Notes: generated from the letters alone by a model not told the origin. A DNA stretch of 64,000 bases from Pseudomonadota bacterium (GCA_023386635.1 JAEWJH010000066.1:1-64000), one strand, 5' to 3'; counted from the stretch's first letter, positions 50,762 through 60,132 are shown. Made by a program: numbers and translations.

Positions 50762-52783
50762 ATGGGCTCAGGGGGACGAAAGGGCGGCGCGCGGCGCGAG
50801 CCCAATTTCGATTCCGCTCCGGACACCGCGCCGGCGGTGACGGTCGAGCCGCGCACGCGCCCGACCGGTGGCGCTTCGCGTCGCAAAGCCAAACGCAAAA
50901 CAGGCAAGAAGAAAGCGCGGCGCGCCTGGTTCAGCGTGAAGCGTATTCGCCTCGGCCGCTTCGCCTACTGGATGCTGGTGTTGGCGCTGTGGGGCGTGAT
51001 CGCCGGCATCGGCGGCGTGTTCTGGCTCGGCGCGCATCTGCCGCCGATCCAGTCGCTGGAAATTCCCAAGCGCCCGCCCTCGATCAAGATTGTCGACGTC
51101 AACCAGCAGGTACTCGTCGTGCGCGGCGATATGGGCGGCGTGCCGCTGACCCTGAAGGAGCTTCCGCCTTATGTGCCGGAGGCCTTCATCGCCATCGAGG
51201 ATCGACGCTTCTATTCGCATTTTGGCGTCGATCCGCTCGGCATCGGCCGCGCCGCAATCGCCAACCTGCTGCATCGCGGCGTCGCGCAGGGCGGCTCGAC
51301 GCTGACGCAGCAGCTCGCCAAGAACCTGTTCCTGACGCAGGAACGCACCTTGCAGCGCAAGGCGCAGGAGGTCGCGCTCGCACTCTGGCTGGAATGGAAG
51401 TACAGCAAGCGGCAGATCCTCGAACTCTATCTCAACCGCGTCTACTTCGGCGCCGGCGCCTGGGGCATCGAACAGGCGGCGCAGCGCTATTTCGGCAAAT
51501 CCGCCCGTGAACTCTCGCTTGCGGAAGCGGCGATGCTCGCCGGCCTCGTCAAATCGCCGTCGCGGCTCGCGCCCACGCATAACTATGCAGCAGCGCTCAA
51601 GCGCGAGCAGATCGTGCTCGCGGCGATGCAGGATGCCGGCTTCGAGAGCGCCGGCTCGATCAAGATCGCGCAGGGCCAGCGGCCGCGCGTCGTCGCCACC
51701 GCCAACACCGGCTCGGTGAACTATGTGGCCGACTGGATCCTCGATGCGCTCGGCGACCTGATCGGCACCGTGGAAGACGACATCGTCGTGCAGACCACCA
51801 TCGATCCGGTGCTGCAGGCGGCGGCCGAGAAGTCCCTGACCGAGGAGTTGGCGCAGAAGGGCGACAAATACAACGTCGCGCAAGGCGCGCTGGTGTCGAT
51901 GACGCCGGAGGGCGCGGTGCGCGCGCTGGTCGGCGGGCGCAATTATGCCGAGAGCCAGTTCAACCGTGCGGTGGTCGCGAAGCGTCAGCCGGGCTCGGCG
52001 TTCAAGCCATTCGTTTATCTCACGGCGCTCGAGCGCGGACTGACACCGGATTCCACGCGCGAAGACAGACCGGTGAGAATCAAAGGCTGGCAGCCGGAGA
52101 ACTACACGCGCGAATATTTCGGTCAGGTGACGCTGACCAAGGCGCTGGCCATGTCGCTCAACACCGTATCGGTACGGCTCACGCAGGAATTCGGCCCGAC
52201 CGCCGTGGTGCGTACCGCGCACCGGCTCGGCATTGCCTCGAAGCTTGAGCCGAATGCGTCGATCGCGCTCGGCACGTCGGAAGTATCCGTGATCGAGCTG
52301 ACCGCGGCTTACGCGCCGTTCGCCAATGGCGGCCTGGCGGTGACACCCTATGTGGTGCAACGCATCAGCGACACCAAAGGCAAAACGCTTTATGCGCATG
52401 ACGGCCAAAGTCTCGGCCGCATCATCGAGCCGCGCTATGTCGGCATGATGAACACGATGCTCCAGGAAACATTGAAAACCGGCACAGGCCATAACGCCGT
52501 GATCCCCGGCTGGCCGGCGGGCGGCAAGACCGGCACCAGCCAGGATTTCCGCGACGCATGGTTCATCGGCTACACGTCGAAGCTCGTCACCGGCGTCTGG
52601 CTCGGCAACGACGACGGCACGCCGATGAAGAAGGTCACCGGCGGCGGGCTGCCGGTCGAAATCTGGACGCGCTATATGCGGCCGGTGCATCAGGGCGTTC
52701 CGGTGGCGGCGCTGCCCGGAAAGCCCGCCGTGTCGGACGGTCTCGACACCTGGCTGATCGACCGGCTGTTCAGCAGCCGCTGA
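50762..52783 (+). CDS. Class A penicillin-binding protein (PBP1A family)
   Basis: This 673-residue bifunctional murein synthase makes glycan strands and crosslinks them in the periplasm. A basic cytoplasmic tail (residues 1-60, with SRRKAKRKTGKKKARR) precedes one TM helix (about 75-97). The GT51 domain has Glu146 in FIAIEDRRFYSHFGVDP and GGSTLTQQLAKNLFL. The transpeptidase has Ser412 in PGSAFKPF, a S-x-N motif in SLNTVSVRL, and KTGTSQDFRDAWFIGY. I prefer ATG 50762, which matches the usual GRKGGxRREP start of relatives; an ATG at 50693 would add 23 residues. With mtgA it is the second GT51 in the window. Confidence 0.92.
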   Translation: MGSGGRKGGARREPNFDSAPDTAPAVTVEPRTRPTGGASRRKAKRKTGKKKARRAWFSVKRIRLGRFAYWMLVLALWGVIAGIGGVFWLGAHLPPIQSLEIPKRPPSIKIVDVNQQVLVVRGDMGGVPLTLKELPPYVPEAFIAIEDRRFYSHFGVDPLGIGRAAIANLLHRGVAQGGSTLTQQLAKNLFLTQERTLQRKAQEVALALWLEWKYSKRQILELYLNRVYFGAGAWGIEQAAQRYFGKSARELSLAEAAMLAGLVKSPSRLAPTHNYAAALKREQIVLAAMQDAGFESAGSIKIAQGQRPRVVATANTGSVNYVADWILDALGDLIGTVEDDIVVQTTIDPVLQAAAEKSLTEELAQKGDKYNVAQGALVSMTPEGAVRALVGGRNYAESQFNRAVVAKRQPGSAFKPFVYLTALERGLTPDSTREDRPVRIKGWQPENYTREYFGQVTLTKALAMSLNTVSVRLTQEFGPTAVVRTAHRLGIASKLEPNASIALGTSEVSVIELTAAYAPFANGGLAVTPYVVQRISDTKGKTLYAHDGQSLGRIIEPRYVGMMNTMLQETLKTGTGHNAVIPGWPAGGKTGTSQDFRDAWFIGYTSKLVTGVWLGNDDGTPMKKVTGGGLPVEIWTRYMRPVHQGVPVAALPGKPAVSDGLDTWLIDRLFSSR

Positions 52784-52797
52784 TCATTATCGCAATT

Positions 52798-54012
52798 TCA
52801 ATGCCGCGGCGCGCGCACGCCGCGCGTCAGGGACCAGCATGCCAAGGTTGCGCAACCGCCAAGCGCCATGGGAATGGCGATCGGCCAAGCGCTGACGCCG
52901 AGCTGATGCCCGACCAGCACACCGCACAGCGAGGCCGCCAGTTGCTGGACGAATCCGATCAGCGATGACGCTGCTCCGGCCCTCTCAGGAAACGGATTGA
53001 TCGCCGCGGCGATGGCCTGCGGCAGCATCAAACCGAGACCGGCGATATAGATCGCCGCCGCACCGACCAGCGCGAACGGATGATCGAGCCGCAAGGCCAG
53101 CACCGCGACCATGCTCAGTCCGCCAACGGCAAGCAGCACGCTGCCTGCGCCGATGATCGTGCCGACGCCATAGCGCATCACCAGCTTCGCCGCGGTCGAC
53201 GTGCCGGCGAGGAAGAACGCCGATGCCAGCGTGAAGGCCACCGCGAAGCCGAGCGCGGTGAAGTGATAGATGTCTTGCAGCACAAACGCCGCGCCGGAAA
53301 TCCAGGCGAACAACCCGGCATAGGCGAGCGCGGTCAGCAAGAGATGCGCGACGAACGACGGCTCGCGCAGAACGAAGCGGTAAGACTGCAGGATTGACGC
53401 CGGCGTCACCATGTCGCCGAGCGGATTCTTCAACGTCTCCGGCAGATACCACCAGACCAGCGCCACCGCCTCGATGCCAACCACCGCCATGACGATGAAA
53501 CTCGAGCGCCAGCCGAACCAGGTTTGCAGCACGCCGCCGAGGATCGGCGCCAGCAGCGGCGCAAGGCCCATCACCATGGCGATCACAGCCATCTCGCGAC
53601 CGGCGCGCGCGCCGCTATAGAGATCGCGCACGATCGCGCGTGGCAGCACGATGGCGCCGCAGCCGCCGAGCGCCTGCAGCAGCCGCGCGACGATCAGCAT
53701 CTCGATCGACGTCGCGAACACGCACGCTATGGAGGCGATGCAATAGATCGTCACCGCCGCCAGCAGCACCGGCTTGCGTCCGTAGCGGTCCGACACCGGA
53801 CCATAAACGATTTGCCCGAGCGCGAAGCCGACCAGATAGAACGAGATCGTGAGCTGCACCTGCGCCGGCGTCGCCTGCAGACTGGCGCCGATATCCGGCA
53901 TCGACGCGAGATAGAGATCGGTCGAGAACGGCCCGATGCCGCTCAACAGGCCGAGGATCAGCGTCATGGCAAACGGGCTGAGACTGCGCACGCGATTAGC
54001 GTCCTGACACAT
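52798..54012 (-). CDS. Bcr/CflA-type MFS multidrug efflux transporter
   Basis: This 404-residue proton antiporter has 12 TM segments. STDLYLASMPDIGASLQATPAQVQLTISFYLVGFALGQIVYGPVSDRYGRKPVLL contains motif A and is the family hallmark. Helix 5 holds motif C-like MGLAPLLAPILGGVLQTWFGWRSSFIVMAVVG. It exports drugs or cysteine-type metabolites from the cytoplasm. ATG 54012 lies inside the end of the metallopeptidase gene; GTG 53991, four bases after that gene's stop, has an AGGA about 10 bases upstream and is equally plausible. The two genes are thus coupled. Confidence 0.88.
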   Translation of the reverse strand: MCQDANRVRSLSPFAMTLILGLLSGIGPFSTDLYLASMPDIGASLQATPAQVQLTISFYLVGFALGQIVYGPVSDRYGRKPVLLAAVTIYCIASIACVFATSIEMLIVARLLQALGGCGAIVLPRAIVRDLYSGARAGREMAVIAMVMGLAPLLAPILGGVLQTWFGWRSSFIVMAVVGIEAVALVWWYLPETLKNPLGDMVTPASILQSYRFVLREPSFVAHLLLTALAYAGLFAWISGAAFVLQDIYHFTALGFAVAFTLASAFFLAGTSTAAKLVMRYGVGTIIGAGSVLLAVGGLSMVAVLALRLDHPFALVGAAAIYIAGLGLMLPQAIAAAINPFPERAGAASSLIGFVQQLAASLCGVLVGHQLGVSAWPIAIPMALGGCATLACWSLTRGVRAPRH

Positions 54013-54757
54013 CGTAGCGATGTAGCGCCGTGCCCTGCGTGTCGAGCCAGGTTTTGGCGCGATCCGCATCCGGGCAGATGCGTCGCACCGCTGCCCAGAA
54101 CCGGGGTGAATGATTGAGCTCGACCAGATGCGCCACCTCGTGGGCGGCGAGATAATCGAGCACGAACGATGGCGCCATGATTAGTCGCCACGAGTAGCAC
54201 AGGCGCCCGGTGCTGGAGCATGAGCCCCAGCGGCTCGACTGGTCGCGCAGCGAGATGCGGCTGATGGTGACGTTCAAGAGCGCCGCATAATGTCGGCTGG
54301 CGGTGTCGAGATCGCGCGCCGCTTCCTTCTTCAGGAAGTCGCGCACGCGGCGGCCGAGATGCGGCGCCTGCCCCGGCACATGCAGTTCAGGTTCGCCATC
54401 GGCACCAGCAGCGACGAAAGCAACACCGCGCCGGTCCGGCCGATGCACGATGCGGTGCTCGATGCCGCGCAACGGCACCCGCCCATCGGGCGCGACCGCG
54501 ACGACGCCCGGCAGACGATCGAGCCGCGTGGCGATCCAGGCGGCATGCTGCTGCGCGAAGGCGCGTGCGTCGGCGATGCTGCCCCGCTGCGGCATGGTCA
54601 GAACGACCTCGCGCGTGGCCGTCTGGATGCGCAGCGTATAGCGGCGCGCCTGCCGGTTGCGGCGCAGCCGCACCGGGTAGGTCGCATTGTCCAGCGTCAC
54701 ATCGATATTTTGCGGGTCGCGCGACGGCCGGCGAAACAGGAAAGCGAGATTCGGCAT
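53996..54757 (-). CDS. YgjP-like (M48/DUF45) zinc metallopeptidase
   Basis: This 253-residue protein has the catalytic HEVAH motif (206-210) in LDYLAAHEVAHLVELNHSPRFW with a third His at 216, and the DUF45 landmark DQSSRWGSCSSTGRLCYSWRL (about 172-191). No signal peptide or TM helix is visible, so it is probably cytoplasmic. The YgjP family is thought to process or hydrolyse peptides, and some members are nucleic-acid related; its substrate is not known here. ATG 54757 is chosen over a longer frame that lacks family similarity. It precedes the efflux gene. Confidence 0.88.
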   Translation of the reverse strand: MPNLAFLFRRPSRDPQNIDVTLDNATYPVRLRRNRQARRYTLRIQTATREVVLTMPQRGSIADARAFAQQHAAWIATRLDRLPGVVAVAPDGRVPLRGIEHRIVHRPDRRGVAFVAAGADGEPELHVPGQAPHLGRRVRDFLKKEAARDLDTASRHYAALLNVTISRISLRDQSSRWGSCSSTGRLCYSWRLIMAPSFVLDYLAAHEVAHLVELNHSPRFWAAVRRICPDADRAKTWLDTQGTALHRYDVSGR

Positions 54758-54851
54758 CGAATCATCCGGCGGATGGCGCGCCACCCTGCCACCGCCCGGA
54801 AACCCGCTCAAGACCGGCACAAATCGGGCTTATGCCGGAATAATACGGAGA

Positions 54852-56180
54852 TCACGCCGCGGAGGCGGATTTGCGCGGCTTCGCCCGGCCGTTCGAGAGC
54901 ATAAAGTCCGACATCCGCGGTGCGATTTCGGCGCGGAAGCGCGAGCCGTTGAACACGCCGTAGTGGCCGACATTCGGCTGCATGTAGCGGACCTTCTTCT
55001 CCGCCGGGATATTCACGCAGAGATCGTGCGCCGCCTCGGTCTGGCCGAGACCGGAAATATCGTCGTTCTCGCCCTCGATGGTCATCAGCGCGACGCGGGT
55101 GATCTGCGACGGATCGATGGCGCGGCCACGATGCGTCATCTCGCCTTTCGGCAAGGCATGCTTGATGAAGACGGTGTCGACGGTTTGCAGATAGAACTCG
55201 GCGGTGAGGTCCATCACCGCGAGATATTCGTCGTAGAACTCGCGATGCTTCTGCGCGGAATCGCCGTCGCCCTTCACCAGATGCTGGAACAGGTTGTAGT
55301 GCGCATCGAGATGACGGTCGAGATTCATGCTGACGAAACCGTGCAGCTGCAGGAAGCCCGGATAGACATCACGCATGAAGCCCGGATTCGGAAACGGCAC
55401 GCGGGTGATGACGTTGTTGCGGAACCAGGCAAGGCCACGCTCCTGCGCCAGCTTGTTCACGCCGGTCGGGTTGCGCCGCGTGTCGATCGGCCCGCCCATC
55501 AGCATCATCGAATTGGGAACGTTGGGATCCTTGTCGGCTTCCATCAGCGACACGGCGGCAAGCACCGGCACCGACGGCTGACAGACGCCAACCACATGCA
55601 CATCGCCGCCGAGCGCGTGCAGCATCGCGATCACGTAATCGATATAGGTGTCGAGATCGAAAGCCCCGGCCGATACCGGCACCATGCGCGCATCGGTCCA
55701 GTCGGTGATGTAGACTTCGTGATTGGGCAGGAACGCCTCAACCGTGCCGCGCAGCAGCGTCGCGAAGTGGCCCGACATCGGCGCGACCAGCAGCACCTTC
55801 GGCTGCGGCCGCCGCAACGCATGCGGCATCAGGCGCTGGAAGTGCAGCAGGCGGCAGAACGGCCGCTCCCACACCGGCACCGCGGCGACCGGAACGCGCT
55901 CGCCCTCCACCAAGGCCGAAGGGATGTCCCACACAGGCTTCTTGTAGCGGCGGGTCGAGCGCTCGAACAATTCCGCAGCAGCCGCCATGCTCTTGCCGTA
56001 GAGCGTGTGCGACAGCGGATTGGCCGGGTTCTTGAAGAAAAACTTGGTGGCGTCGGCGGCGACCCGCGACGGATTGAGCGCGGCATGGCCGAACTCGTAA
56101 AGCCAGTACATCGGTGTCGATGGGAGAAAGCCGTTGGTCGCGGGAAGCGCAGCCGCGCCCCCGAATTCGCCTATCGCCAT
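54852..56180 (-). CDS. phaZ: Intracellular polyhydroxybutyrate depolymerase
   Basis: This 442-residue alpha/beta hydrolase degrades native PHB granules. The nucleophile is Cys200 in the lipase-box variant VGVCQPSVP, equal to Cys183 of Cupriavidus PhaZ1. Asp in IEGENDDISG and His in PNVGHYGVFNGSRFR complete the triad. The N-terminal MYWLYEFGHAALNPSR block is family specific. GGGGAAAACTGAG precedes ATG 56180. Products would feed bdhA at 8.5 kb. The C-terminus ends in a basic RAKPRKSASAA tail. The gene stands alone on its strand with a 140-bp leader gap. Confidence 0.95.
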   Translation of the reverse strand: MAIGEFGGAAALPATNGFLPSTPMYWLYEFGHAALNPSRVAADATKFFFKNPANPLSHTLYGKSMAAAAELFERSTRRYKKPVWDIPSALVEGERVPVAAVPVWERPFCRLLHFQRLMPHALRRPQPKVLLVAPMSGHFATLLRGTVEAFLPNHEVYITDWTDARMVPVSAGAFDLDTYIDYVIAMLHALGGDVHVVGVCQPSVPVLAAVSLMEADKDPNVPNSMMLMGGPIDTRRNPTGVNKLAQERGLAWFRNNVITRVPFPNPGFMRDVYPGFLQLHGFVSMNLDRHLDAHYNLFQHLVKGDGDSAQKHREFYDEYLAVMDLTAEFYLQTVDTVFIKHALPKGEMTHRGRAIDPSQITRVALMTIEGENDDISGLGQTEAAHDLCVNIPAEKKVRYMQPNVGHYGVFNGSRFRAEIAPRMSDFMLSNGRAKPRKSASAA

Positions 56181-56321
56181 CTCAGTTTTCCCCGGCCCGC
56201 TCTGGCGTGATTGCTGCACTGCGAAAGCATGACTGTTTTTTGAATCAGCGTCAATCTAACGCAGCAGACCTTCTCAAGGCCTTTACGGGAAAAATTAGAC
56301 CGAAGAATCAATATCTTGCGG

Positions 56322-57131
56322 TCATTCGCCGGTTTGCAGCAAAGTTCCATGGCGGCGCGCGCTGCTCAGTAACAGAGCAAATGCAACGCAGCCGGCTGAG
56401 AACAGCACCACGTTAAGCGCCAGCGCTTCCAGCATCAGGTCGGCCCGGAACGTGTGATGGATCAGCAGCGCGCGCATGCCCTCGAACACATAAGTCGGCG
56501 GCAGCGCCCAGGCGATCCATTGCAGCCAGACCGGCAGCACCGACACCGGATAGTAGACGCAGCACAGCGGCAGCAGCAGGAACATGAAGGTCCAGGCCAG
56601 CGTCTCGGCGCCGAGTCCGTTTCGCAATAGCAAGCCTGCGACGAGGATGCCGATCGCCCAGCTTGTCAGCATCAGGTTGGCGAAGAACGCGCCGAGCGCG
56701 AGGCCGAGCCCCCACAGATTGAAGCCGAAGAACCAAATCGCGAGCAGCGTCACCGGTATCATGCCGATCGCTAATCGAATGAGACTCATGATCATCAGCG
56801 CGAAGATGAATTCGGCCGGACGCAGCGGCGACATCATGATGTTGCCGAGGTTGCGCGCATACATCTCTTCGAGGAACGAGATCGAAAAGCCGAGCTGACC
56901 GCGGAACAGGATGTCCCACAGCAGAACCGAGCCGATGAACACGCCGCCGGCCTGCACGAAGAAGCCGGCGTTCTGCTGAATGTAGGTCTGCAGGAAGCCC
57001 CACATCAGCATCTGCACCATCGGCCAGTAGATCAGGTCGAGAATGCGCGGCCACGACGAGCGCAGCAGATACCAATAGCGCCGCACCATGGCGCCGACGC
57101 GATGCGGCGAAAACTCCATCGAGAATTCCAT
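56322..57131 (-). CDS. ABC-2 type exporter permease
   Basis: This 269-residue membrane protein has six TM helices (about residues 22-42, 60-78, 110-135, 143-168, 175-195 and 235-258). LGFSISFLEEMYARNLGNIMMSPLRPAEFIFALMIMSLIRLAIGMIPVTLLA is characteristic of ABC2_membrane proteins of the NodJ/drug-export group. Start ATG 57131 overlaps the ATPase stop (TGATG). A longer in-frame stretch up to 58025 is a shadow of the ATPase gene. It forms a full exporter with that ATPase. Substrate unknown; lipid, polysaccharide or drug are possible. Confidence 0.88.
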   Translation of the reverse strand: MEFSMEFSPHRVGAMVRRYWYLLRSSWPRILDLIYWPMVQMLMWGFLQTYIQQNAGFFVQAGGVFIGSVLLWDILFRGQLGFSISFLEEMYARNLGNIMMSPLRPAEFIFALMIMSLIRLAIGMIPVTLLAIWFFGFNLWGLGLALGAFFANLMLTSWAIGILVAGLLLRNGLGAETLAWTFMFLLLPLCCVYYPVSVLPVWLQWIAWALPPTYVFEGMRALLIHHTFRADLMLEALALNVVLFSAGCVAFALLLSSARRHGTLLQTGE

Positions 57132-57892
57132 CACGACACCCTCTGCTGCGCTTCGCCGCGACCGCGCGCGATATCGAGGAACACGTCCTCCAGCGTTTCG
57201 CGGCCGTAGCGCGCCAGCAATTGCTGCGGCGTGTCGTCGTCGACGATCTCGCCCTTCTTCATCATGATGACGCGCTCGCACAGCCGTTCGACCTCGGCCA
57301 TGTTGTGCGAGGCGAGCAGCACGGTGGCATTGCGCGTGCGGCAATAGCGCTCGAGATGACCGCGCACCCAGTCCGCCGTATCGGGATCGAGCGAGGCGGT
57401 CGGCTCGTCGAGCAGCAGCACCTCCGGATTGTTGAGCAGCGACTTGGCGACCGACACCCGGGTCTTTTGCCCGGCCGAGAGCTTGCCCGACGGGCGGTCG
57501 AGGATCTCGCGCAAATCGAGATCGCTGGCGAGCTGATCGATACGCCCGGCGATATCCGGTACGGCGTAGAGATCGCCGAACACGCGCAGGTTCTGCCGCA
57601 CGGTCAGCCGCATCGGCATGTCCACATAGGGCGACTGGAAATTCATCCGGTGCAGCACGCGATAGCGCTGCCGCGGCATCTCCGCACCGAGCACGCGGAC
57701 GGTGCCCGAGGTCGGCGTCAGCAATCCCATAATGGTCGCGATGGTGGTGCTCTTGCCCGCGCCATTGCCGCCCAAAAGGCCGGTCATCGTGCCCGGCATC
57801 AGGCTGAACGAAATGCCCTTCACCGCCGTGGTGGTGGCATAGGTCTTCACTAGGCGGTCGACGGCAATGGCGGCTTTGGCGGTGGCGTCCAT
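57131..57892 (-). CDS. ABC-2 exporter ATPase
   Basis: This 253-residue ATPase has Walker A GGNGAGKST, Q-loop NFQSPY, signature LSAGQKTRVSVAKSLL (Ala in place of the usual Gly), Walker B VLLLDEPTASLD and H-loop ASHNMAEVERLCERV. The C-terminal GRETLEDVFLDIARG motif is usual for ABC-2 exporters of the CcmA/NodI/DrrA class. Start 57892 gives a complete domain; the long in-frame extension to 59386 overlaps regB on the opposite strand and is not real. It is divergent from regB. Confidence 0.92.
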   Translation of the reverse strand: MDATAKAAIAVDRLVKTYATTTAVKGISFSLMPGTMTGLLGGNGAGKSTTIATIMGLLTPTSGTVRVLGAEMPRQRYRVLHRMNFQSPYVDMPMRLTVRQNLRVFGDLYAVPDIAGRIDQLASDLDLREILDRPSGKLSAGQKTRVSVAKSLLNNPEVLLLDEPTASLDPDTADWVRGHLERYCRTRNATVLLASHNMAEVERLCERVIMMKKGEIVDDDTPQQLLARYGRETLEDVFLDIARGRGEAQQRVS

Positions 57893-58042
57893 GAAAGGCG
57901 TCTGTGACCGGTCCGGCGAATGGGCAAAAGGGATGTCGGCCCAGATGTGGCGAGATGCCGCTGACTTGTCCAGCATCGAATTCGGCGTTTCTGGCATGCG
58001 CCGCACCCGCGACCGTTTCCGACACGGCCGATCGCGCCTAGA

Positions 58043-59362
58043 ATGAGCGTCATGCCGTTGCTCGATCTCGCCGCCTCCCATCCGCGCCGCAATGTCCGCC
58101 TCGATACGCTGGTCCGCCTGCGCTGGCTGGCGATCGCCGGGCAGACCGCGGCGGTGCTCGGCGTCTATGTCGGTCTCGAATTCCCGCTGCCGCTGTGGTC
58201 GTGCCTGACCGTCATCGCCCTGTCGGCGCTGCTCAACATCGCGCTGCGCGTGCGCTTCCATGCGACGCAACGGCTCGAACCGGAGCGCGCCGCCTGGCTG
58301 CTCGCCTTCGACATCGCCGAACTCGCGGTGCTGCTGTTCCTCACCGGCGGACTGCAGAACCCGTTCGCGTTCCTGTTCCTTGGGCCGGTATTGTTCTCCG
58401 CGACCGCGCTGCCGCCGCGCTACACGCTGATGCTGGGCGGCTTCGCCGTGCTGTGCGCCACCGTACTGGTGTTCGCGCATTTCCCGCTGCCGTGGGACAG
58501 CAGCGATCCTCTGGAACTGCCGCCGATCTACATGGTCGGCGTCTGGCTCTCGATCCTGCTGTCGATGGGCTTCATCGGCGTGCATGCGTGGCAGATCACC
58601 GAAGAAGCGCGGCAGCTTACCGACGCGCTCGCGGCCACCGAACTGGTGCTGGCGCATGAGCAGCATCTCTCGCAGCTCGACGGCCTCGCCGCCGCCGCCG
58701 CGCACGAACTCGGCACACCGCTCGCGACCATCACCGTCATCGCCAAGGAACTGGAGCGCGCGATTTCCACCAACTCGCCGCACCGCGACGATATCCGCCT
58801 GCTGCGCGAACAGGCGCTGCGCTGCCGCGAGATTTTGGCGAAGATCACCGAACTCTCCACCAGCAACGAGCCGATCGACAGTTTGCCGCTGTCGGCGCTG
58901 ATCGACGAAGTGGTCAATCCGCATCGCGATTTCGGCGTGGCGATCGACGTGCCGAAGCCGGACCCGGACGAGCCCCTGGCCTCGCGCAATCCGGCGATCC
59001 TCTACGGGCTCGGCAACATCGTCGAGAACGCCGTCGACTTCGCGCGCGAGCGCGTCACGGTGAAGACCGAATGGACCGAGGACGAAGTAGCGATCACCGT
59101 CAGCGACGACGGACCGGGCTTTGCGCCGGAAATCCTGGCGCGCATCGGCGAGCCCTACGTCACCAGCAAGCGCGGCCGCCGCATCGGCGACAAATCGGAA
59201 ACCGCGGGCCTCGGCCTCGGCTTCTTCATCGCCAAGACCTTGCTGGAACGCTCCGGCGCCATCGTCGCGTTCCAGAATCGGCCGCTGCCGGAGCGGGGCG
59301 CGATCATCCATATACGCTGGGCCCGCGACGATTTCGCGCGCCCCCTCGGGCTCGCCGCCTGA
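58043..59362 (+). CDS. regB: Redox sensor histidine kinase RegB/ActS
   Basis: This 439-residue membrane kinase senses redox through quinone and cysteine and phosphorylates RegA. It has six TM segments (about residues 25-180), with the quinone-binding GGLQNPFAFLFLGPV (102-116). The H-box is AAAAAHELGTPLATI with His221. Cys261 lies in LREQALRCREIL, exactly 40 residues later, matching His225/Cys265 of Rhodobacter RegB. The ATPase has N-box NIVENAVDFA and G-boxes DDGPGFAPEI and GLGLGFFIAKTLLERSG. Ends 124 bp before regA. It would control energy, respiration, and possibly N and C fixation genes. Confidence 0.95.
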   Translation: MSVMPLLDLAASHPRRNVRLDTLVRLRWLAIAGQTAAVLGVYVGLEFPLPLWSCLTVIALSALLNIALRVRFHATQRLEPERAAWLLAFDIAELAVLLFLTGGLQNPFAFLFLGPVLFSATALPPRYTLMLGGFAVLCATVLVFAHFPLPWDSSDPLELPPIYMVGVWLSILLSMGFIGVHAWQITEEARQLTDALAATELVLAHEQHLSQLDGLAAAAAHELGTPLATITVIAKELERAISTNSPHRDDIRLLREQALRCREILAKITELSTSNEPIDSLPLSALIDEVVNPHRDFGVAIDVPKPDPDEPLASRNPAILYGLGNIVENAVDFARERVTVKTEWTEDEVAITVSDDGPGFAPEILARIGEPYVTSKRGRRIGDKSETAGLGLGFFIAKTLLERSGAIVAFQNRPLPERGAIIHIRWARDDFARPLGLAA

Positions 59363-59414
59363 TTTATCGCGCGTTTCGGGGCACAATCGACCATGATCGG
59401 AACGGCCGCCGTAA

Positions 59415-59444
59415 TTGTGCCACGGTGCCTTTCCACGCTAGATT
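59415..59444 (+). promoter_or_regulatory. Candidate regA promoter
   Basis: TTGTGC (59415-59420), an 18-base spacer and TAGATT (59439-59444) lie in the 124-bp regB-regA gap. It would start transcription about 36 bases before the regA GTG, giving regA an expression level separate from the kinase. Confidence 0.45.
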
Positions 59445-59486
59445 ACTGTCGAATTCAACTTTACCGATCATCCGGAGGAACGGAAC

Positions 59487-60065
59487 GTGTCACTGACTGT
59501 CGCTGAAAGCGCCCCCGCCACACCGCGCGAGCAGGTCCCGGCGGAACGCTCGCTGCTGATCGTCGAGGATGACAAGTCGTTCCTGCAGCGGCTCGCCAAG
59601 GCGCTGGAGTCGCGCGGCTTCGCCGTGACCACCGCCGAATCCGTCGCGGAAGGTCTGATGCAGCTCGAACAGTCGCCGCCGGCTTTCGCCGTGGTCGACA
59701 TGCGCCTGCAGGACGGCAACGGTCTCGAAGTGATCTCGGCGCTCAAGCGCCGCCGCCCCGACGCGCGCGGCATCGTCCTGACCGGCTACGGCAACATCGC
59801 GACCGCCGTGAATGCGATCAAGCTCGGCGCGGTCGACTATCTCGCCAAGCCGGTCGACGCCGACGACGTGCTCGCGGCGCTGCTCGCGCTCGACCACAAG
59901 TCGATCGAACTGCCGGAAAACCCGATGTCGGCCGATCGCGTGCGTTGGGAGCACATCCAGCGCGTCTACGAAATGTGCGGGCGCAATGTGTCGGAAACGG
60001 CGCGGCGGCTTAGCATGCATCGCCGGACCTTGCAGCGCATCCTCGCCAAGCGCGCGCCGCGCTGA
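59487..60065 (+). CDS. regA: Redox response regulator RegA/ActR
   Basis: This 192-residue regulator has a receiver domain with EDD (27-29), phospho-acceptor Asp71 in AVVDMRLQDGNG, Thr in VLTGYGN and Lys in LAKPVDADD. A proline-containing linker and a short Fis-type HTH follow (NVSETARRLSMHRRTLQRILAKR, about 165-188), as in RegA/PrrA/ActR. The start is GTG 59487 with CGGAGGAACGGAAC upstream. It binds DNA and regulates redox-dependent operons in response to RegB. A stem-loop follows the stop at 60085-60115. Confidence 0.96.
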   Translation: MSLTVAESAPATPREQVPAERSLLIVEDDKSFLQRLAKALESRGFAVTTAESVAEGLMQLEQSPPAFAVVDMRLQDGNGLEVISALKRRRPDARGIVLTGYGNIATAVNAIKLGAVDYLAKPVDADDVLAALLALDHKSIELPENPMSADRVRWEHIQRVYEMCGRNVSETARRLSMHRRTLQRILAKRAPR

Positions 60066-60084
60066 CGTTTTCGCTTTTACAAGG

Positions 60085-60115
60085 CGTCATGCCCGGCCTT
60101 GTGTCGGGCATGACG
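60085..60115. terminator. Perfect stem-loop between regA and mmcB
   Basis: CGTCATGCCCG (60085-60095) and CGGGCATGACG (60105-60115) form 11 perfect pairs with a 9-base loop. It is 20 bp after regA and between convergent genes, so it can end both transcripts. Its words match the palindromic repeat family. There is no long U-tract. Confidence 0.65.
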
Positions 60116-60132
60116 GATAGTCGTCGAAAATC

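Noticed and set aside
57893..59386. In-frame N-terminal extension of the ABC-2 ATPase
   Set aside because: It lies antisense to regB, which has an intact kinase sequence. The ATPase domain is complete from 57892.
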